Origin: an uncultured Alphaproteobacteria bacterium
GTDB lineage: Bacteria > Pseudomonadota > Alphaproteobacteria > RF32 > CAG-239
Reading direction: 5' to 3'
DNA: 43,839 bases
Assembly: GCA_934276635.1 (NCBI GenBank)
Contig: CAKQTH010000011.1
Coordinates: 1-43,839 of the forward strand
Position numbers and translations under genes: made by a program. This document shows, piece after piece, positions 24,419-32,609 of this stretch; the stretch's first letter is position 1; each line of letters begins with the position of its first letter. Under the pieces are notes generated by a model. It was not told the origin of the DNA. It searched no databases and saw only the letters and a list, made by a program, of their open reading frames with translations.

Positions 24419-25139
24419 TACTATAATAAAAAGAATCAGCGGCTGGCTCACAATTGCTTTGGTGTTTTTGGCATCAGCGGCGGTGTATATGTCGGTCAAA
24501 GGATTTGCAATTGATGAAAAAGGAAATGTTATTTTGATAAATCAGGCAAAAGCGCAACCGCAGCAGTCTTTGGCTCAGCCTTTGGATAAAAGGGTTGTTG
24601 TAAACATTTCGAATCCGCATTTTTGGGGTGATGAAAACGCTCCGATTACAATTTATGAATATTCTTCTTTCGGCTGTTCTCACTGTGCTGATTTTCATCT
24701 TTCCACGCTCAAAAAACTGGACGACGAATTTATAAAAACCGGAAAAGTCAAAATTGTGCTTGTGCCGTTTCCGATTGAAAGAAAATCCATGCAGGGAGCG
24801 ATGGTCGCGGCTTGTATTCCGAACTCGGAATATCACAATTTTGTAAACACAATGTTCAACAAACAGCGCGAATGGGGGCTTTCTAACCGTTCGGAAGAGC
24901 TGATTGCAGGCTATGCCGCCGCATACGGCGTGAGCAAAGAAACCGCGCTTGAATGTATGAAAAACGACAGCATCGCAAGCGAAATATTGGCAAACCGCCA
25001 ACAGGGCATTGAAGAGCTTCATATTCAGGGTACGCCGGCATTTTTGGTTGATGACGGCAAAACGCAAGAGATGATTTCGGGCGCTCCGTCTTATCCCGAG
25101 ATGAAAGCTTATTTGACCTCTAAAGTTTCGGATAAATAG
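24408..25139 (+). CDS. DsbA-family thiol:disulfide oxidoreductase
   Basis: A 243-residue envelope protein with an N-terminal membrane anchor or signal (WLTIALVFLASAAVYMSVKG) and a thioredoxin fold with active site GCSHC (Cys90/Cys93) and cis-Pro loop GTPAFLVDD. It probably oxidises or isomerises disulfides in exported proteins, which fits the Cys-rich exported proteins of this genome. The ATG at 24408 overlaps the end of the DUF721 gene and has AAAGAG just upstream. Confidence 0.92.
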   Translation: MKFDTIIKRISGWLTIALVFLASAAVYMSVKGFAIDEKGNVILINQAKAQPQQSLAQPLDKRVVVNISNPHFWGDENAPITIYEYSSFGCSHCADFHLSTLKKLDDEFIKTGKVKIVLVPFPIERKSMQGAMVAACIPNSEYHNFVNTMFNKQREWGLSNRSEELIAGYAAAYGVSKETALECMKNDSIASEILANRQQGIEELHIQGTPAFLVDDGKTQEMISGAPSYPEMKAYLTSKVSDK

Positions 25140-25145
25140 GTTGCG

Positions 25146-25451
25146 ATGATGAAAAAAGTTCCCGCAGATTTGCAAAATTTGAACGAAAAAATTCAAGATG
25201 CCAAAAAGCGGGAGCATATTGATTCCGAAAAAGTTGAAAGCTCGCCGTATGCAAAAGCGTCCGGATTGGGCTTTCAGATCAGTATAGAGCTGATTGCGGC
25301 GACTTTTGTCGGAGCTTCTGTTGGGTATTTTTTAGATGAAGTATTTGACACTAAGCCTTTTTTGCTTATAGTATTCTTATTGGCCGGCGGTGCGGCTGGT
25401 TTTTTGAACGCATACCGCACGGCAAAAAATTTTGAAAACCAAAAGGATTAA
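25146..25451 (+). CDS. atpI: F0 assembly protein AtpI/AtpZ-like
   Basis: 101 residues: a charged N-terminal 45 residues, then two TMs (LGFQISIELIAATFVGASVG, YFLDEVF, LLIVFLLAGGAAGFLNAYRT). This matches the AtpI/AtpZ family that precedes the F0 genes and assists c-ring assembly or Mg2+ uptake. It starts 6 bases after dsbA and ends 6 bases before atpB. Confidence 0.85.
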   Translation: MMKKVPADLQNLNEKIQDAKKREHIDSEKVESSPYAKASGLGFQISIELIAATFVGASVGYFLDEVFDTKPFLLIVFLLAGGAAGFLNAYRTAKNFENQKD

Positions 25452-25457
25452 AAAGAT

Positions 25458-26180
25458 ATGTCAAACCCGATGGAACAGTTTGAGATAAAAACCATAATCC
25501 CGCTGAAAGCGTGGGGATATGATATATCTTTTACAAATTCGGCATTGTTTATGCTGATTGCGGTTTGTCTTTCAACCCTGATATTTGTTCTGTGCACCCG
25601 GAAAAAGGCGATTGTCCCTTCTATGCCTCAGGCGGCGGCCGAAAGCGTGTATGACTTTATATATAATCTGTTAAAAGAAAATGTAGGGACTGAGGGCTTG
25701 CGCTATTTTTATTATATCTTCAGCCTTTTTGTTTTTGTTGCATTCGGAAATATGCTCGGTCTGTTTCCGTATTCTTTTACATTTACATCTCATGTTGCGG
25801 CGGTCGGAGCTTTGTCAATCACCTCGCTGCTGTTTAATATGATTGTCGGTATCAAAAAACGCAAATGGGGATATTTCAGAATATTCCTGCCCAAAGGGAT
25901 TCCGGCGGCTTTGGCTCCGCTGGTGGTGCCGATTGAGGCAATTTCGTTGATATCAAAACCTTTCAGCCTTACCGTCCGTTTGGTTGCAAATATGACGGTC
26001 GGGCATATTATGCTGAAAATCATTGCGGGGTTTATTGTGGCGCTGGGAATTTTTGGTGCCGTGCCGCTGGTTTTTGATGCATGCATCATTGCTTTTGAGC
26101 TGTTTATATCTTTGCTTCAGGCATTTATATACACGGTTCTGAGCTGCATATATCTCAGTGATGCCGTTCGCGGACACTAG
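25458..26180 (+). CDS. atpB: ATP synthase F0 subunit a
   Basis: 240 residues, a five- or six-TM membrane protein. The essential Arg is in LTVRLVANMTVGH (Arg174), the residue that faces the c-ring carboxylate during proton transfer. It also contains NMLGLFPYSFTFTSH, typical of subunit a. It lies in the F0 cluster; the F1 genes are elsewhere, the usual alphaproteobacterial layout. Confidence 0.97.
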   Translation: MSNPMEQFEIKTIIPLKAWGYDISFTNSALFMLIAVCLSTLIFVLCTRKKAIVPSMPQAAAESVYDFIYNLLKENVGTEGLRYFYYIFSLFVFVAFGNMLGLFPYSFTFTSHVAAVGALSITSLLFNMIVGIKKRKWGYFRIFLPKGIPAALAPLVVPIEAISLISKPFSLTVRLVANMTVGHIMLKIIAGFIVALGIFGAVPLVFDACIIAFELFISLLQAFIYTVLSCIYLSDAVRGH

Positions 26181-26223
26181 TTTGTGCAAATTGTTTGAAA
26201 CATACTTTATAAAGGAGTAGAAA

Positions 26224-26445
26224 ATGGAACCTATGGCTTATATCAGTGCGGCAATCTGCGCAGTATCAATGACTGTGGCCGCATGGGGCGTTACACAAAT
26301 CTGGACAACAATGATTAATACGGTAGGACGCAATCCTCAGGTTAAAAAAGATATTGATATCTATGGTTGGGCAGGTTTTGCGGCGATTGAAGCGATTGCG
26401 TTATATGCGCTGGTTATTGCTCTGGTTATGTTGACAGGCGCATAA
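26224..26445 (+). CDS. atpE: ATP synthase F0 subunit c, atypical first helix
   Basis: A 73-residue two-helix hairpin. The polar loop GRNP is intact and the ion-binding carboxylate is Glu56 in GFAAIEAIALYALVIA. The first helix reads SAAICAVSMTVAAWGVTQIW, with Ala, Thr, Val and Trp where most c subunits carry the GxGxGxG packing motif. AAAGGAG precedes ATG 26224. It assembles into the rotor ring; loss of the Gly repeat should widen helix packing and could change ring size (inference). Confidence 0.93.
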   Translation: MEPMAYISAAICAVSMTVAAWGVTQIWTTMINTVGRNPQVKKDIDIYGWAGFAAIEAIALYALVIALVMLTGA

Positions 26446-26468
26446 GCCGTTATTTGTTGGTAAAATAA

Positions 26469-26960
26469 ATGCCGCAGCTTGACCCGTCCTCATATGTTTC
26501 ACAAGTATTTTGGCTGCTTGTGTCATTCTTTTTGATGTTGGTTATGATGAAATTTGTCGTCATACCGCGCATTTCCGTTGTCATTGAAGAACGCAAACGG
26601 AACATTGAAAGCTATGTCAAAAAGGCCGAAAAATTGCAACAGGAGGCTCTTGCATCGCTTGAAAAATATAATGCGATGATTGATGAGGCAAAACAGACCG
26701 CAGAAGAACAGACCAAAAAGGCTGAGACGGAGCTGAAATCTTTTATTGAAGAAAAAAGTACCGAAACAGCTGAAATGCTGGCCGCAAAGATTGCGGACAA
26801 CGAAAAAATCGTTGCGGACGAAAGACGGGAAGCGCTTGATGAAATTGCAAACATCTCACAAGATGCGGCATTTATGATTGTTCAAAAACTCGGACTTGAA
26901 AATCTGCAAAAAAGCGACATAAAAGATGTTGCCGAAAGCTTGCGGGGAACAGCAAAATGA
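26469..26960 (+). CDS. atpF2: ATP synthase F0 subunit b' (first b-type subunit)
   Basis: 163 residues. MPQLDPSSYVSQVFWLLVSF followed by VVIPRISVVIEERKRNIE is the typical b' opening: one N-terminal TM and then a long Ala/Glu/Lys-rich coiled coil. It forms half of the peripheral stalk with subunit b. Its last 4 bases overlap the next gene (ATGA), so they are translated together. Confidence 0.93.
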   Translation: MPQLDPSSYVSQVFWLLVSFFLMLVMMKFVVIPRISVVIEERKRNIESYVKKAEKLQQEALASLEKYNAMIDEAKQTAEEQTKKAETELKSFIEEKSTETAEMLAAKIADNEKIVADERREALDEIANISQDAAFMIVQKLGLENLQKSDIKDVAESLRGTAK

Positions 26961-27601
26961 CTGATGCGGCAGAACAAAATAATCCGGTTTCTAACGGAAA
27001 AGAGCTTCTTGATGCGACGCAAAACGCGGTAATTGAGGCAGTCGGCAATGTTTCTGAAATTTTGGAAAAATCGGAAACAAAAACTCAGGCGGTTGTTGAA
27101 GAGCAGTCCGATGAAACGCCGTTTTACGCAGAGGCGGAATTTTGGGTCGGTGTTGCGTTTATTTTGCTTGTCGTCGGTTTGTTTGCACCGATTTCAAAGG
27201 TGATAAAAAGCTTGCTGAAAGCCAAAATAGACGGCATTGTCAACAGGATTGATTCGGCAATAAAGCTTAGAGACGACGCGCAGACTCTTTTAGCTGATTA
27301 TGAAAGAAAACTGCGCAACGCGGACAGTGATGCGAGCGCTATCGTCGAACAGGCAAAAAACCGTATTGAGTTGCAAAAACAGCAGCAGATAAATCAGCTT
27401 GACAACGAGTTGCGCATCAAGACGCAGGAAATGGAAAATCTGATAAAATCTTCGGTTGATGCGGCAAAAAAAGAGATTTTGCAAAAAGTTTGCGAAAAAT
27501 CGATTCACATTGCGGCAGAGACGCTAAAAACAAAAATCGGTGATGCCGAGCACGATTTGTTGATTGATAAATCCATAGAAAAGCTCAAAAATTTGAAATA
27601 A
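26957..27601 (+). CDS. atpF: ATP synthase F0 subunit b
   Basis: 214 residues: an unusual 55-residue acidic N-terminal extension, one TM (FWVGVAFILLVVGLFAPIS) and a long charged coiled coil (KAKIDGIVNRIDSAIKLRDD onward). It is longer than the usual 155-165-residue b subunit because of the extension. It forms the peripheral stalk with b'. It begins within the b' stop. Confidence 0.9.
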   Translation: MTDAAEQNNPVSNGKELLDATQNAVIEAVGNVSEILEKSETKTQAVVEEQSDETPFYAEAEFWVGVAFILLVVGLFAPISKVIKSLLKAKIDGIVNRIDSAIKLRDDAQTLLADYERKLRNADSDASAIVEQAKNRIELQKQQQINQLDNELRIKTQEMENLIKSSVDAAKKEILQKVCEKSIHIAAETLKTKIGDAEHDLLIDKSIEKLKNLK

Positions 27602-27671
27602 TTCAATCCGCTCTTGTAAAATATATAAAAAAAATATACATTAAGCCGAAAGATTTGAAAGGCTGCAAAAG

Positions 27672-28889
27672 ATGTATGATATTGAAAACATAAGACGACA
27701 ATTTCCGATTCTTCAACAGAAAATCAACGGCAAACCGAATGTCTTTCTGGACACGGCGGCGTCTGCGCAAAAACCGATTTGCGTGATTGAGCGCATCAAA
27801 AATATATATGAAAATGAATATTCGAATGTTCACCGCGGATCATATTTTTTGTCTGAGCAGCTGACATATGAATATGAAAACGCGCGCAAATATGTGCAAA
27901 AATTTATAAATGCGGATTCTGCCTGCGAAATTGTGTTTACGCGGAATGCGACCGAATCGATAAATCTGGTGGCGGCAACCTGGGGCGATAAATATATCTC
28001 GGAAGGTGACGAAGTGTTGATTTCTCAGGCGGAACACCATGCAAATCTGGTTCCGTGGCAAGTTTTGTGCAAAAAAAAGAATGCAAAGCTGAAAATTTTT
28101 GAAATTACCGATGACGGAGCATTTGTTTGGGAAAACTTTGCAAAAATGCTGTCCGACAAAACGAAAATCGTTGCGGTTACGGCAATGTCGAATGTCCTCG
28201 GAACAATTTTCCCGATAAAGCAAATTTGCGGCGAGGCGCACAAATTCGGGGCAAAAGTGCTGGTTGATGCCTGCCAGTTTGCGGTTCATAACAAAATTGA
28301 TGTAAAAGATTTTGACTGTGATTTTTTGGCCTTTTCCGGACACAAAACATACGGCCCGACCGGTATCGGCGTTTTGTTCGGAAAACTTGATATTTTGCAG
28401 GATATGCCTCCGTATCAGTTCGGTGGAGATATGATAGACCATGTTTGGTATGATAATACTACATTTGACGAGCCGCCGGCACGGTTTGAGGCCGGAACTC
28501 CGGCGATTGTGCAGGCCGTCGGGCTGGCAGAGGCGCTGAAGTTTATGGACGGAATCGGACTTGAAAACATTATGGCGCATGAAGACGAGCTTTGCCGCTA
28601 TGCAAAAGAAAAATTGTCAGAGATCAAAGGGCTTAAAATTGTCGGAACGGCGGAGCCGAGAGGCGGAGTATTTTCGTTTGCAATGGAGGGGATTCACCCG
28701 CAGGATTTGGCTTTTGTGCTTGATAAAGAAGGGGTTTCCGTTCGAACCGGACATCATTGCGCCGAACCTTTGGTTGCAAGAATGGGCTACACTTCGCTGG
28801 CCAGAGCTTCTTTCGGGCTGTATACCTCAAAAGAAGATATTGACTTTTTTATAAAAGCATTACATAAAGCTCAACAGTTTTTGGGATAG
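27672..28889 (+). CDS. sufS: Cysteine desulfurase SufS
   Basis: A 405-residue PLP enzyme, class V aminotransferase fold: EHHANLVPWQ, the PLP lysine in SGHKTYGPTG (Lys225) and catalytic Cys363 in VRTGHHCAEP, which is the SufS-type loop rather than the IscS one. It removes sulfur from cysteine and passes it to SufE and then SufB. It lies five genes of F0 ATPase away from sufBCD but is collinear. Confidence 0.97.
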   Translation: MYDIENIRRQFPILQQKINGKPNVFLDTAASAQKPICVIERIKNIYENEYSNVHRGSYFLSEQLTYEYENARKYVQKFINADSACEIVFTRNATESINLVAATWGDKYISEGDEVLISQAEHHANLVPWQVLCKKKNAKLKIFEITDDGAFVWENFAKMLSDKTKIVAVTAMSNVLGTIFPIKQICGEAHKFGAKVLVDACQFAVHNKIDVKDFDCDFLAFSGHKTYGPTGIGVLFGKLDILQDMPPYQFGGDMIDHVWYDNTTFDEPPARFEAGTPAIVQAVGLAEALKFMDGIGLENIMAHEDELCRYAKEKLSEIKGLKIVGTAEPRGGVFSFAMEGIHPQDLAFVLDKEGVSVRTGHHCAEPLVARMGYTSLARASFGLYTSKEDIDFFIKALHKAQQFLG

Positions 28890-28893
28890 AAAA

Positions 28894-29319
28894 ATGAGTG
28901 AGAATACTGATGAAACCGAAGCCTCGTTGCTGATGGCGATGAGTGTGGACGACACAAAAGTTTTGCCTGACGACTATATTGCGTCGGCCGGTTCGTCTTT
29001 GCCCGAAAACAAAGAAAAAGCGCAAAAAGAAGATATTATTGCCGCGTTGAAAACCGTTTCCGACCCCGAAATTATGATAAATATATATGATTTGGGACTG
29101 GTTTATAAAATCGAACAGCAGGAAAACGGCGATGTAAACATTGAAATGACTCTGACGGCGCCGACTTGTCCGGTTGCCGGAGTTTTGCCGCAGCAGGCAG
29201 CGGACGCGGTGGCAAAAGTTGATGGGACAGGCAGAGTTGAAGTGAAGGTTGTTTGGGAACCGGCGTGGAGCTTTGAAAAACTTTCTCAAGATGCAAAAGA
29301 TATGCTGGAGATGCTGTAA
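28894..29319 (+). CDS. sufT: SufT/MIP18-family Fe-S assembly protein (DUF59)
   Basis: 141 residues: a variable N-terminal 40, then the DUF59 domain DIIAALKTVSDPEIMINIYD, LGLVYKIEQ and LTAPTCPVAG with the conserved Cys. SufT-type proteins help deliver or mature Fe-S clusters under high demand. It sits between sufS and sufE with gaps of 4 and 1 bases. Confidence 0.92.
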   Translation: MSENTDETEASLLMAMSVDDTKVLPDDYIASAGSSLPENKEKAQKEDIIAALKTVSDPEIMINIYDLGLVYKIEQQENGDVNIEMTLTAPTCPVAGVLPQQAADAVAKVDGTGRVEVKVVWEPAWSFEKLSQDAKDMLEML

Positions 29320-29320
29320 G

Positions 29321-29728
29321 ATGAACGATATTGATGAGCTTATTGAGAATTTTTCAATGTTTGACGATTGGGAAGACCGCTATCGTTATCTGATAGATTT
29401 GGGTGAAAAGCTTCCTCCGCTTGATGAAAAATACAAAACCGACGAATGGCTTGTGCGCGGCTGTCAGTCGCAGGTATGGCTTGTGCCTGAGGTAAAAAAC
29501 GGCGAGCTTAATTTTTATGGCGATTCCGACGCGATTATCGTAAAAGGAATTATTGCCGTTATTTTACTGATATTTGCACATAAATCTGCAAAAGAAATAA
29601 AAGAAATTGAAGTTGAAAATATTTTTGCTAAACTCGGGTTAGGCGAACACTTAAGTCCCAGCCGAAGAAACGGATTGGCTTCTATGGTTGAGAAGATAAG
29701 GTTCTATGCCGACAACCTTAAAGTTTAG
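29321..29728 (+). CDS. sufE: Sulfur acceptor SufE
   Basis: 135 residues with WLVRGCQSQVWL, where Cys48 is the sulfur-accepting residue, and DWEDRYRYLIDLGEKLPPLD, the SufE N-terminal pattern. It takes sulfur from SufS Cys363. The frame is open upstream inside sufT, but ATG 29321, one base after the sufT stop with GGAG 10 bases upstream, is the right start. Confidence 0.95.
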   Translation: MNDIDELIENFSMFDDWEDRYRYLIDLGEKLPPLDEKYKTDEWLVRGCQSQVWLVPEVKNGELNFYGDSDAIIVKGIIAVILLIFAHKSAKEIKEIEVENIFAKLGLGEHLSPSRRNGLASMVEKIRFYADNLKV

Positions 29729-29737
29729 GCAAAAAAT

Positions 29738-30940
29738 ATGAAAATACACGAATATCAGGCAAAAAAACTTTTACGGGAATACGGAATAAATGTGCCTAAC
29801 GGGTGCATTGCATACACTCCGCTTGAGGCAAAAGAGGCGGCCGGCAGAGTATCTTTGCGCGGGCCTTGGTTTTTGAAGGCGCAAATTTATTCCGGAAACA
29901 GATTCCGCGGACATTTTTTGGAAAAATCCGCCGGAAAAAAAGGCGGTGTCAGATTGGCTGATTCGCGCCGTGAAGTTTTTGAAGAAACTCAAAAAATGCT
30001 CGGAGCAACGCTTGTGACGCAGCAAACCGGCGAAAAAGGCCGAGTCGTCAGCAAAATTTATGTAGAAAATGCCGTAAAAATCCGCCGGCAGTTCTATATA
30101 TCTTTGGTGATTGACCGCTTGCTGCCCGATATAACCCTTCTTTTGGCCGATACCGTAACAGATGACATTATGGATTTGTGTATGCACAATCCCGAGAAAA
30201 TCATTCGTGTTCCGCTTAATTTCCACCGCGGAATTAAATCTTTGCAGCTTAAAAATATCGCGAGGTTTTTGAAGCTTTCGGCAAAAGAGCTGACAAACCT
30301 GAAAAAGTTGATAAATTCTTTGTTCAAAATGTTTTTGGAACGAGATTTGACTATGGTAGAAATTAATCCGGTCGGCATTACCAGAGGCGGAGAATTTGTG
30401 GCTCTTGACGCAAAAATCACTATCGACGGGGCGGCGATGTTCCGCCACAAAGAGCTTCAGTCAATGCCAGATGATGCCGATCAAAACCGCCGCGAACGGC
30501 AGGCGCATAAATACGGATTTCAATATGTTGATTTTGACGGCAGCATCGGCTGTATTGTCAACGGCGAGGGGATTGCGCTGAATGCCGTGGATCAGCTTCA
30601 TCAGCACGGCGAAGATGCCGCATGCTTTTTGAATATCAAGGGCGGCGTTGACAAAGACAAGATTGTGTCCGGCATCAAGATTATTGTCACAAATCCGAAG
30701 GTCGAGGGCATTTTGATTAATGTTTTGGGCGGATTTTTGCGCTGCAATCTGGTTGCGGACGGAATTGTGGCGGCAGCGTCCGAAGTCGGGCTGAATATTC
30801 CGCTTGTGGTTCGTTTTGTCGGCACCAATGAAGAGGAGGCCAAAGACATTTTAATCAGCTCAAAACTGCCGATAGTTATTGCCGACGATATGGAAGATTC
30901 GGTAAATTCTATCGTCAAAGCCATCAGGGAGAACAGATAA
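29738..30940 (+). CDS. Divergent succinyl-CoA synthetase beta-like protein
   Basis: A 400-residue ATP-grasp plus CoA-ligase fold aligned throughout with SucC: MKIHEYQAKKLLREYG, EINP (with the beta Glu), LDAKITIDG, GSIGCIVNGEGIAL and VRFVGTNEEEA. Several binding loops differ: the Gly-rich GGRGKAGG of SucC becomes GNRFRGHFLEKSAGKKGG with an insertion, NGAG becomes NGEG and FLDVGGGA becomes FLNIKGGV. It forms an operon with the sucD-like gene (1-base overlap, TAATG). It may be a neofunctionalised acyl-CoA synthetase or a regulatory relic, so no symbol is given. Confidence 0.85.
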   Translation: MKIHEYQAKKLLREYGINVPNGCIAYTPLEAKEAAGRVSLRGPWFLKAQIYSGNRFRGHFLEKSAGKKGGVRLADSRREVFEETQKMLGATLVTQQTGEKGRVVSKIYVENAVKIRRQFYISLVIDRLLPDITLLLADTVTDDIMDLCMHNPEKIIRVPLNFHRGIKSLQLKNIARFLKLSAKELTNLKKLINSLFKMFLERDLTMVEINPVGITRGGEFVALDAKITIDGAAMFRHKELQSMPDDADQNRRERQAHKYGFQYVDFDGSIGCIVNGEGIALNAVDQLHQHGEDAACFLNIKGGVDKDKIVSGIKIIVTNPKVEGILINVLGGFLRCNLVADGIVAAASEVGLNIPLVVRFVGTNEEEAKDILISSKLPIVIADDMEDSVNSIVKAIRENR

Positions 30941-31818
30941 TGTCGATTTTGGTAAACAAAAATACGCGGGTTATGGTTCAGGGCATTACCGGTACTCAGG
31001 CCTCGTTTCATGTCAAGCTGTCGATGGAAGGCGGAACAAATGTTGTTGCCGGTGTAAATCCGCATAAGGGCGGAAGCACATATCTCGGAGTTCCGGTGTT
31101 TTCTACGGTGGCGGAGGCAAAAGAACAAACAAAGGCCGATGCCTCGTTGATGTTTGTTCCGGCCTATGCGGTAAAAGAGGCGGCGCGCGAGGCGATTGAG
31201 GCGGAGATCGGGTTGGTGGTTTGTATTGCGGCCGGAGTTCCGGTTCTCGATATGCTTGAAATCAGGCATATGTTGGAAGGCTCGAAAACGCGTTTTATCG
31301 GGCCGAATACGCCGGGAATTATTACTCCGCAAGAGGCCAGACTCGGAATTTTTCCGGAAAATATTCATACAAAAGGCTGTATCGGACTGGTGTCGTCTTC
31401 TTCTACTTTGACTTATGAGGCAGTGATAGAAACCAATCGGGCAGGGCTCGGACAATCGACGGTTATCGGGCTCGGCGACGATATGATTATCGGTACGGGC
31501 TTTATTGACATATTCAAAAAATTTATGGACGATGACGAAACCAAAGCGGTGGTTATGGTCGGCGGACAGAGTTGGCCTTATGAAGATGAAGGCATTGAGT
31601 TTTATGCAGCGCTTTCAAAGAAAAAGCCGCTGTTCGGGTTTATTGCCGGCAACGAGGTTCCGATAAAATATAATCTCGGATATGCCAGCGACATTATGAC
31701 AAACGGGGTCGTAACGCCGCAGGACAAACGCCAAAGAATGATTGATGCGGGGATTATCGTTGTTGACAACATAAACTTTTTGCATAAAGAACTTGCAAAT
31801 ATGTTTGGAAAAAAATGA
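30940..31818 (+). CDS. Divergent succinyl-CoA synthetase alpha-like protein lacking catalytic His
   Basis: 292 residues with the SucD fold: VMVQGITGTQASFH, GVNPHKGGSTYLGVPVF, NTPGIITPQ and SSSTLTYEAV. Aligned without gaps to E. coli SucD around GHAGAI, this protein has LGYASDI, so the phosphohistidine (His246 in E. coli) is Tyr248. The partner Glu208 region (GEIGG) reads GGQSW, a Gly, and the GGDPIPG loop reads GDDMIIG. A normal phosphotransfer reaction is therefore unlikely. The CoA-binding Rossmann half is better preserved. Confidence 0.88.
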   Translation: MSILVNKNTRVMVQGITGTQASFHVKLSMEGGTNVVAGVNPHKGGSTYLGVPVFSTVAEAKEQTKADASLMFVPAYAVKEAAREAIEAEIGLVVCIAAGVPVLDMLEIRHMLEGSKTRFIGPNTPGIITPQEARLGIFPENIHTKGCIGLVSSSSTLTYEAVIETNRAGLGQSTVIGLGDDMIIGTGFIDIFKKFMDDDETKAVVMVGGQSWPYEDEGIEFYAALSKKKPLFGFIAGNEVPIKYNLGYASDIMTNGVVTPQDKRQRMIDAGIIVVDNINFLHKELANMFGKK

Positions 31819-32534
31819 AAGAATTTTTTCGCCGTCTGATAGATATGCTGGTTCCTCCGCGCTGTATTGAATGCGGAGAAGTTCTTTCGGAGCGAAACGG
31901 GCTTTGTGTTGAGTGTTTCAACAAAATAAAATTTATCAGCAAGCCGTATTGTCAAATTTGCGGAATTCCGTTTGAAACGCAATATTCCGATAATGATGTC
32001 GTTTGTGCAAAATGTCTGAAAGACAAACGGCATATTTTTACAATGACGCGTTCGGCATTTGTTTATGATGAAAATTCAAAAAATTTGGTTTTGGCGTTGA
32101 AATTTTATGACAAAGTTTCAAATGCGCCGGTGCTGGCTCGTTTTATGTATTCGGCCGGCAAAGATATTTTTGAGCAGAAACCAGATTTGATAATTCCGGT
32201 ACCTCTGCACTATATGCGTCTTATCAAGCGAAAATACAATCAATCGGCGCTGTTGGCGCATGAGCTTTCAAAACTTTCGGGAATCAAAACCGATTTTTCG
32301 CTTAAAAGAGCCAAAAACACGATACCTCAGGTAAAATTTTCGGGCAAAGCGCGTGTAAAAAATGTGAAAGGTGCGTTTTGTGTGAAAGACAACAAAAATA
32401 TAAAAGGCAAAGATATCATTTTGATAGACGATGTTTTGACTACCGGTTCAACCTTAAGAGAAAGCGCGATTGCTCTTAAAAAGGCCGGAGCCCGCAAAAT
32501 TTATGCAATAACCGCGGCGCGTACCGTAAAATAA
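31815..32534 (+). CDS. comF: ComF-family phosphoribosyltransferase-like protein
   Basis: 239 residues. Four Cys pairs near the N-terminus (CIECGEVL, CVECF, CQICG, CAKC) suggest zinc ribbons; the C-terminal half is a type I PRTase with the PRPP loop IILIDDVLTTGSTL. ComF/GntX proteins take part in DNA uptake or are of unclear role. ATG 31815 overlaps the sucD-like stop by 4 bases. Confidence 0.9.
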   Translation: MKEFFRRLIDMLVPPRCIECGEVLSERNGLCVECFNKIKFISKPYCQICGIPFETQYSDNDVVCAKCLKDKRHIFTMTRSAFVYDENSKNLVLALKFYDKVSNAPVLARFMYSAGKDIFEQKPDLIIPVPLHYMRLIKRKYNQSALLAHELSKLSGIKTDFSLKRAKNTIPQVKFSGKARVKNVKGAFCVKDNKNIKGKDIILIDDVLTTGSTLRESAIALKKAGARKIYAITAARTVK

Positions 32535-32609
32535 AAAACTTTTTCATACTTGAATAGATTGCAAGTCTGCATATTTAAAAACTCAAATATATAATATGAG
32601 GAAAAGAAT

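Noticed and set aside
24474..25217. Long minus-strand ORFs opposite dsbA, sufD, sucC, secD and other backbone genes
   Set aside because: They mirror the codon structure of well-supported genes on the other strand and encode no recognisable domains.
26224..26445. Sodium-type c subunit
   Set aside because: A Gln exists in the first helix, but alignment through GRNP puts it two positions from the site used by sodium-binding c subunits, and the Ser/Thr after Glu is absent.
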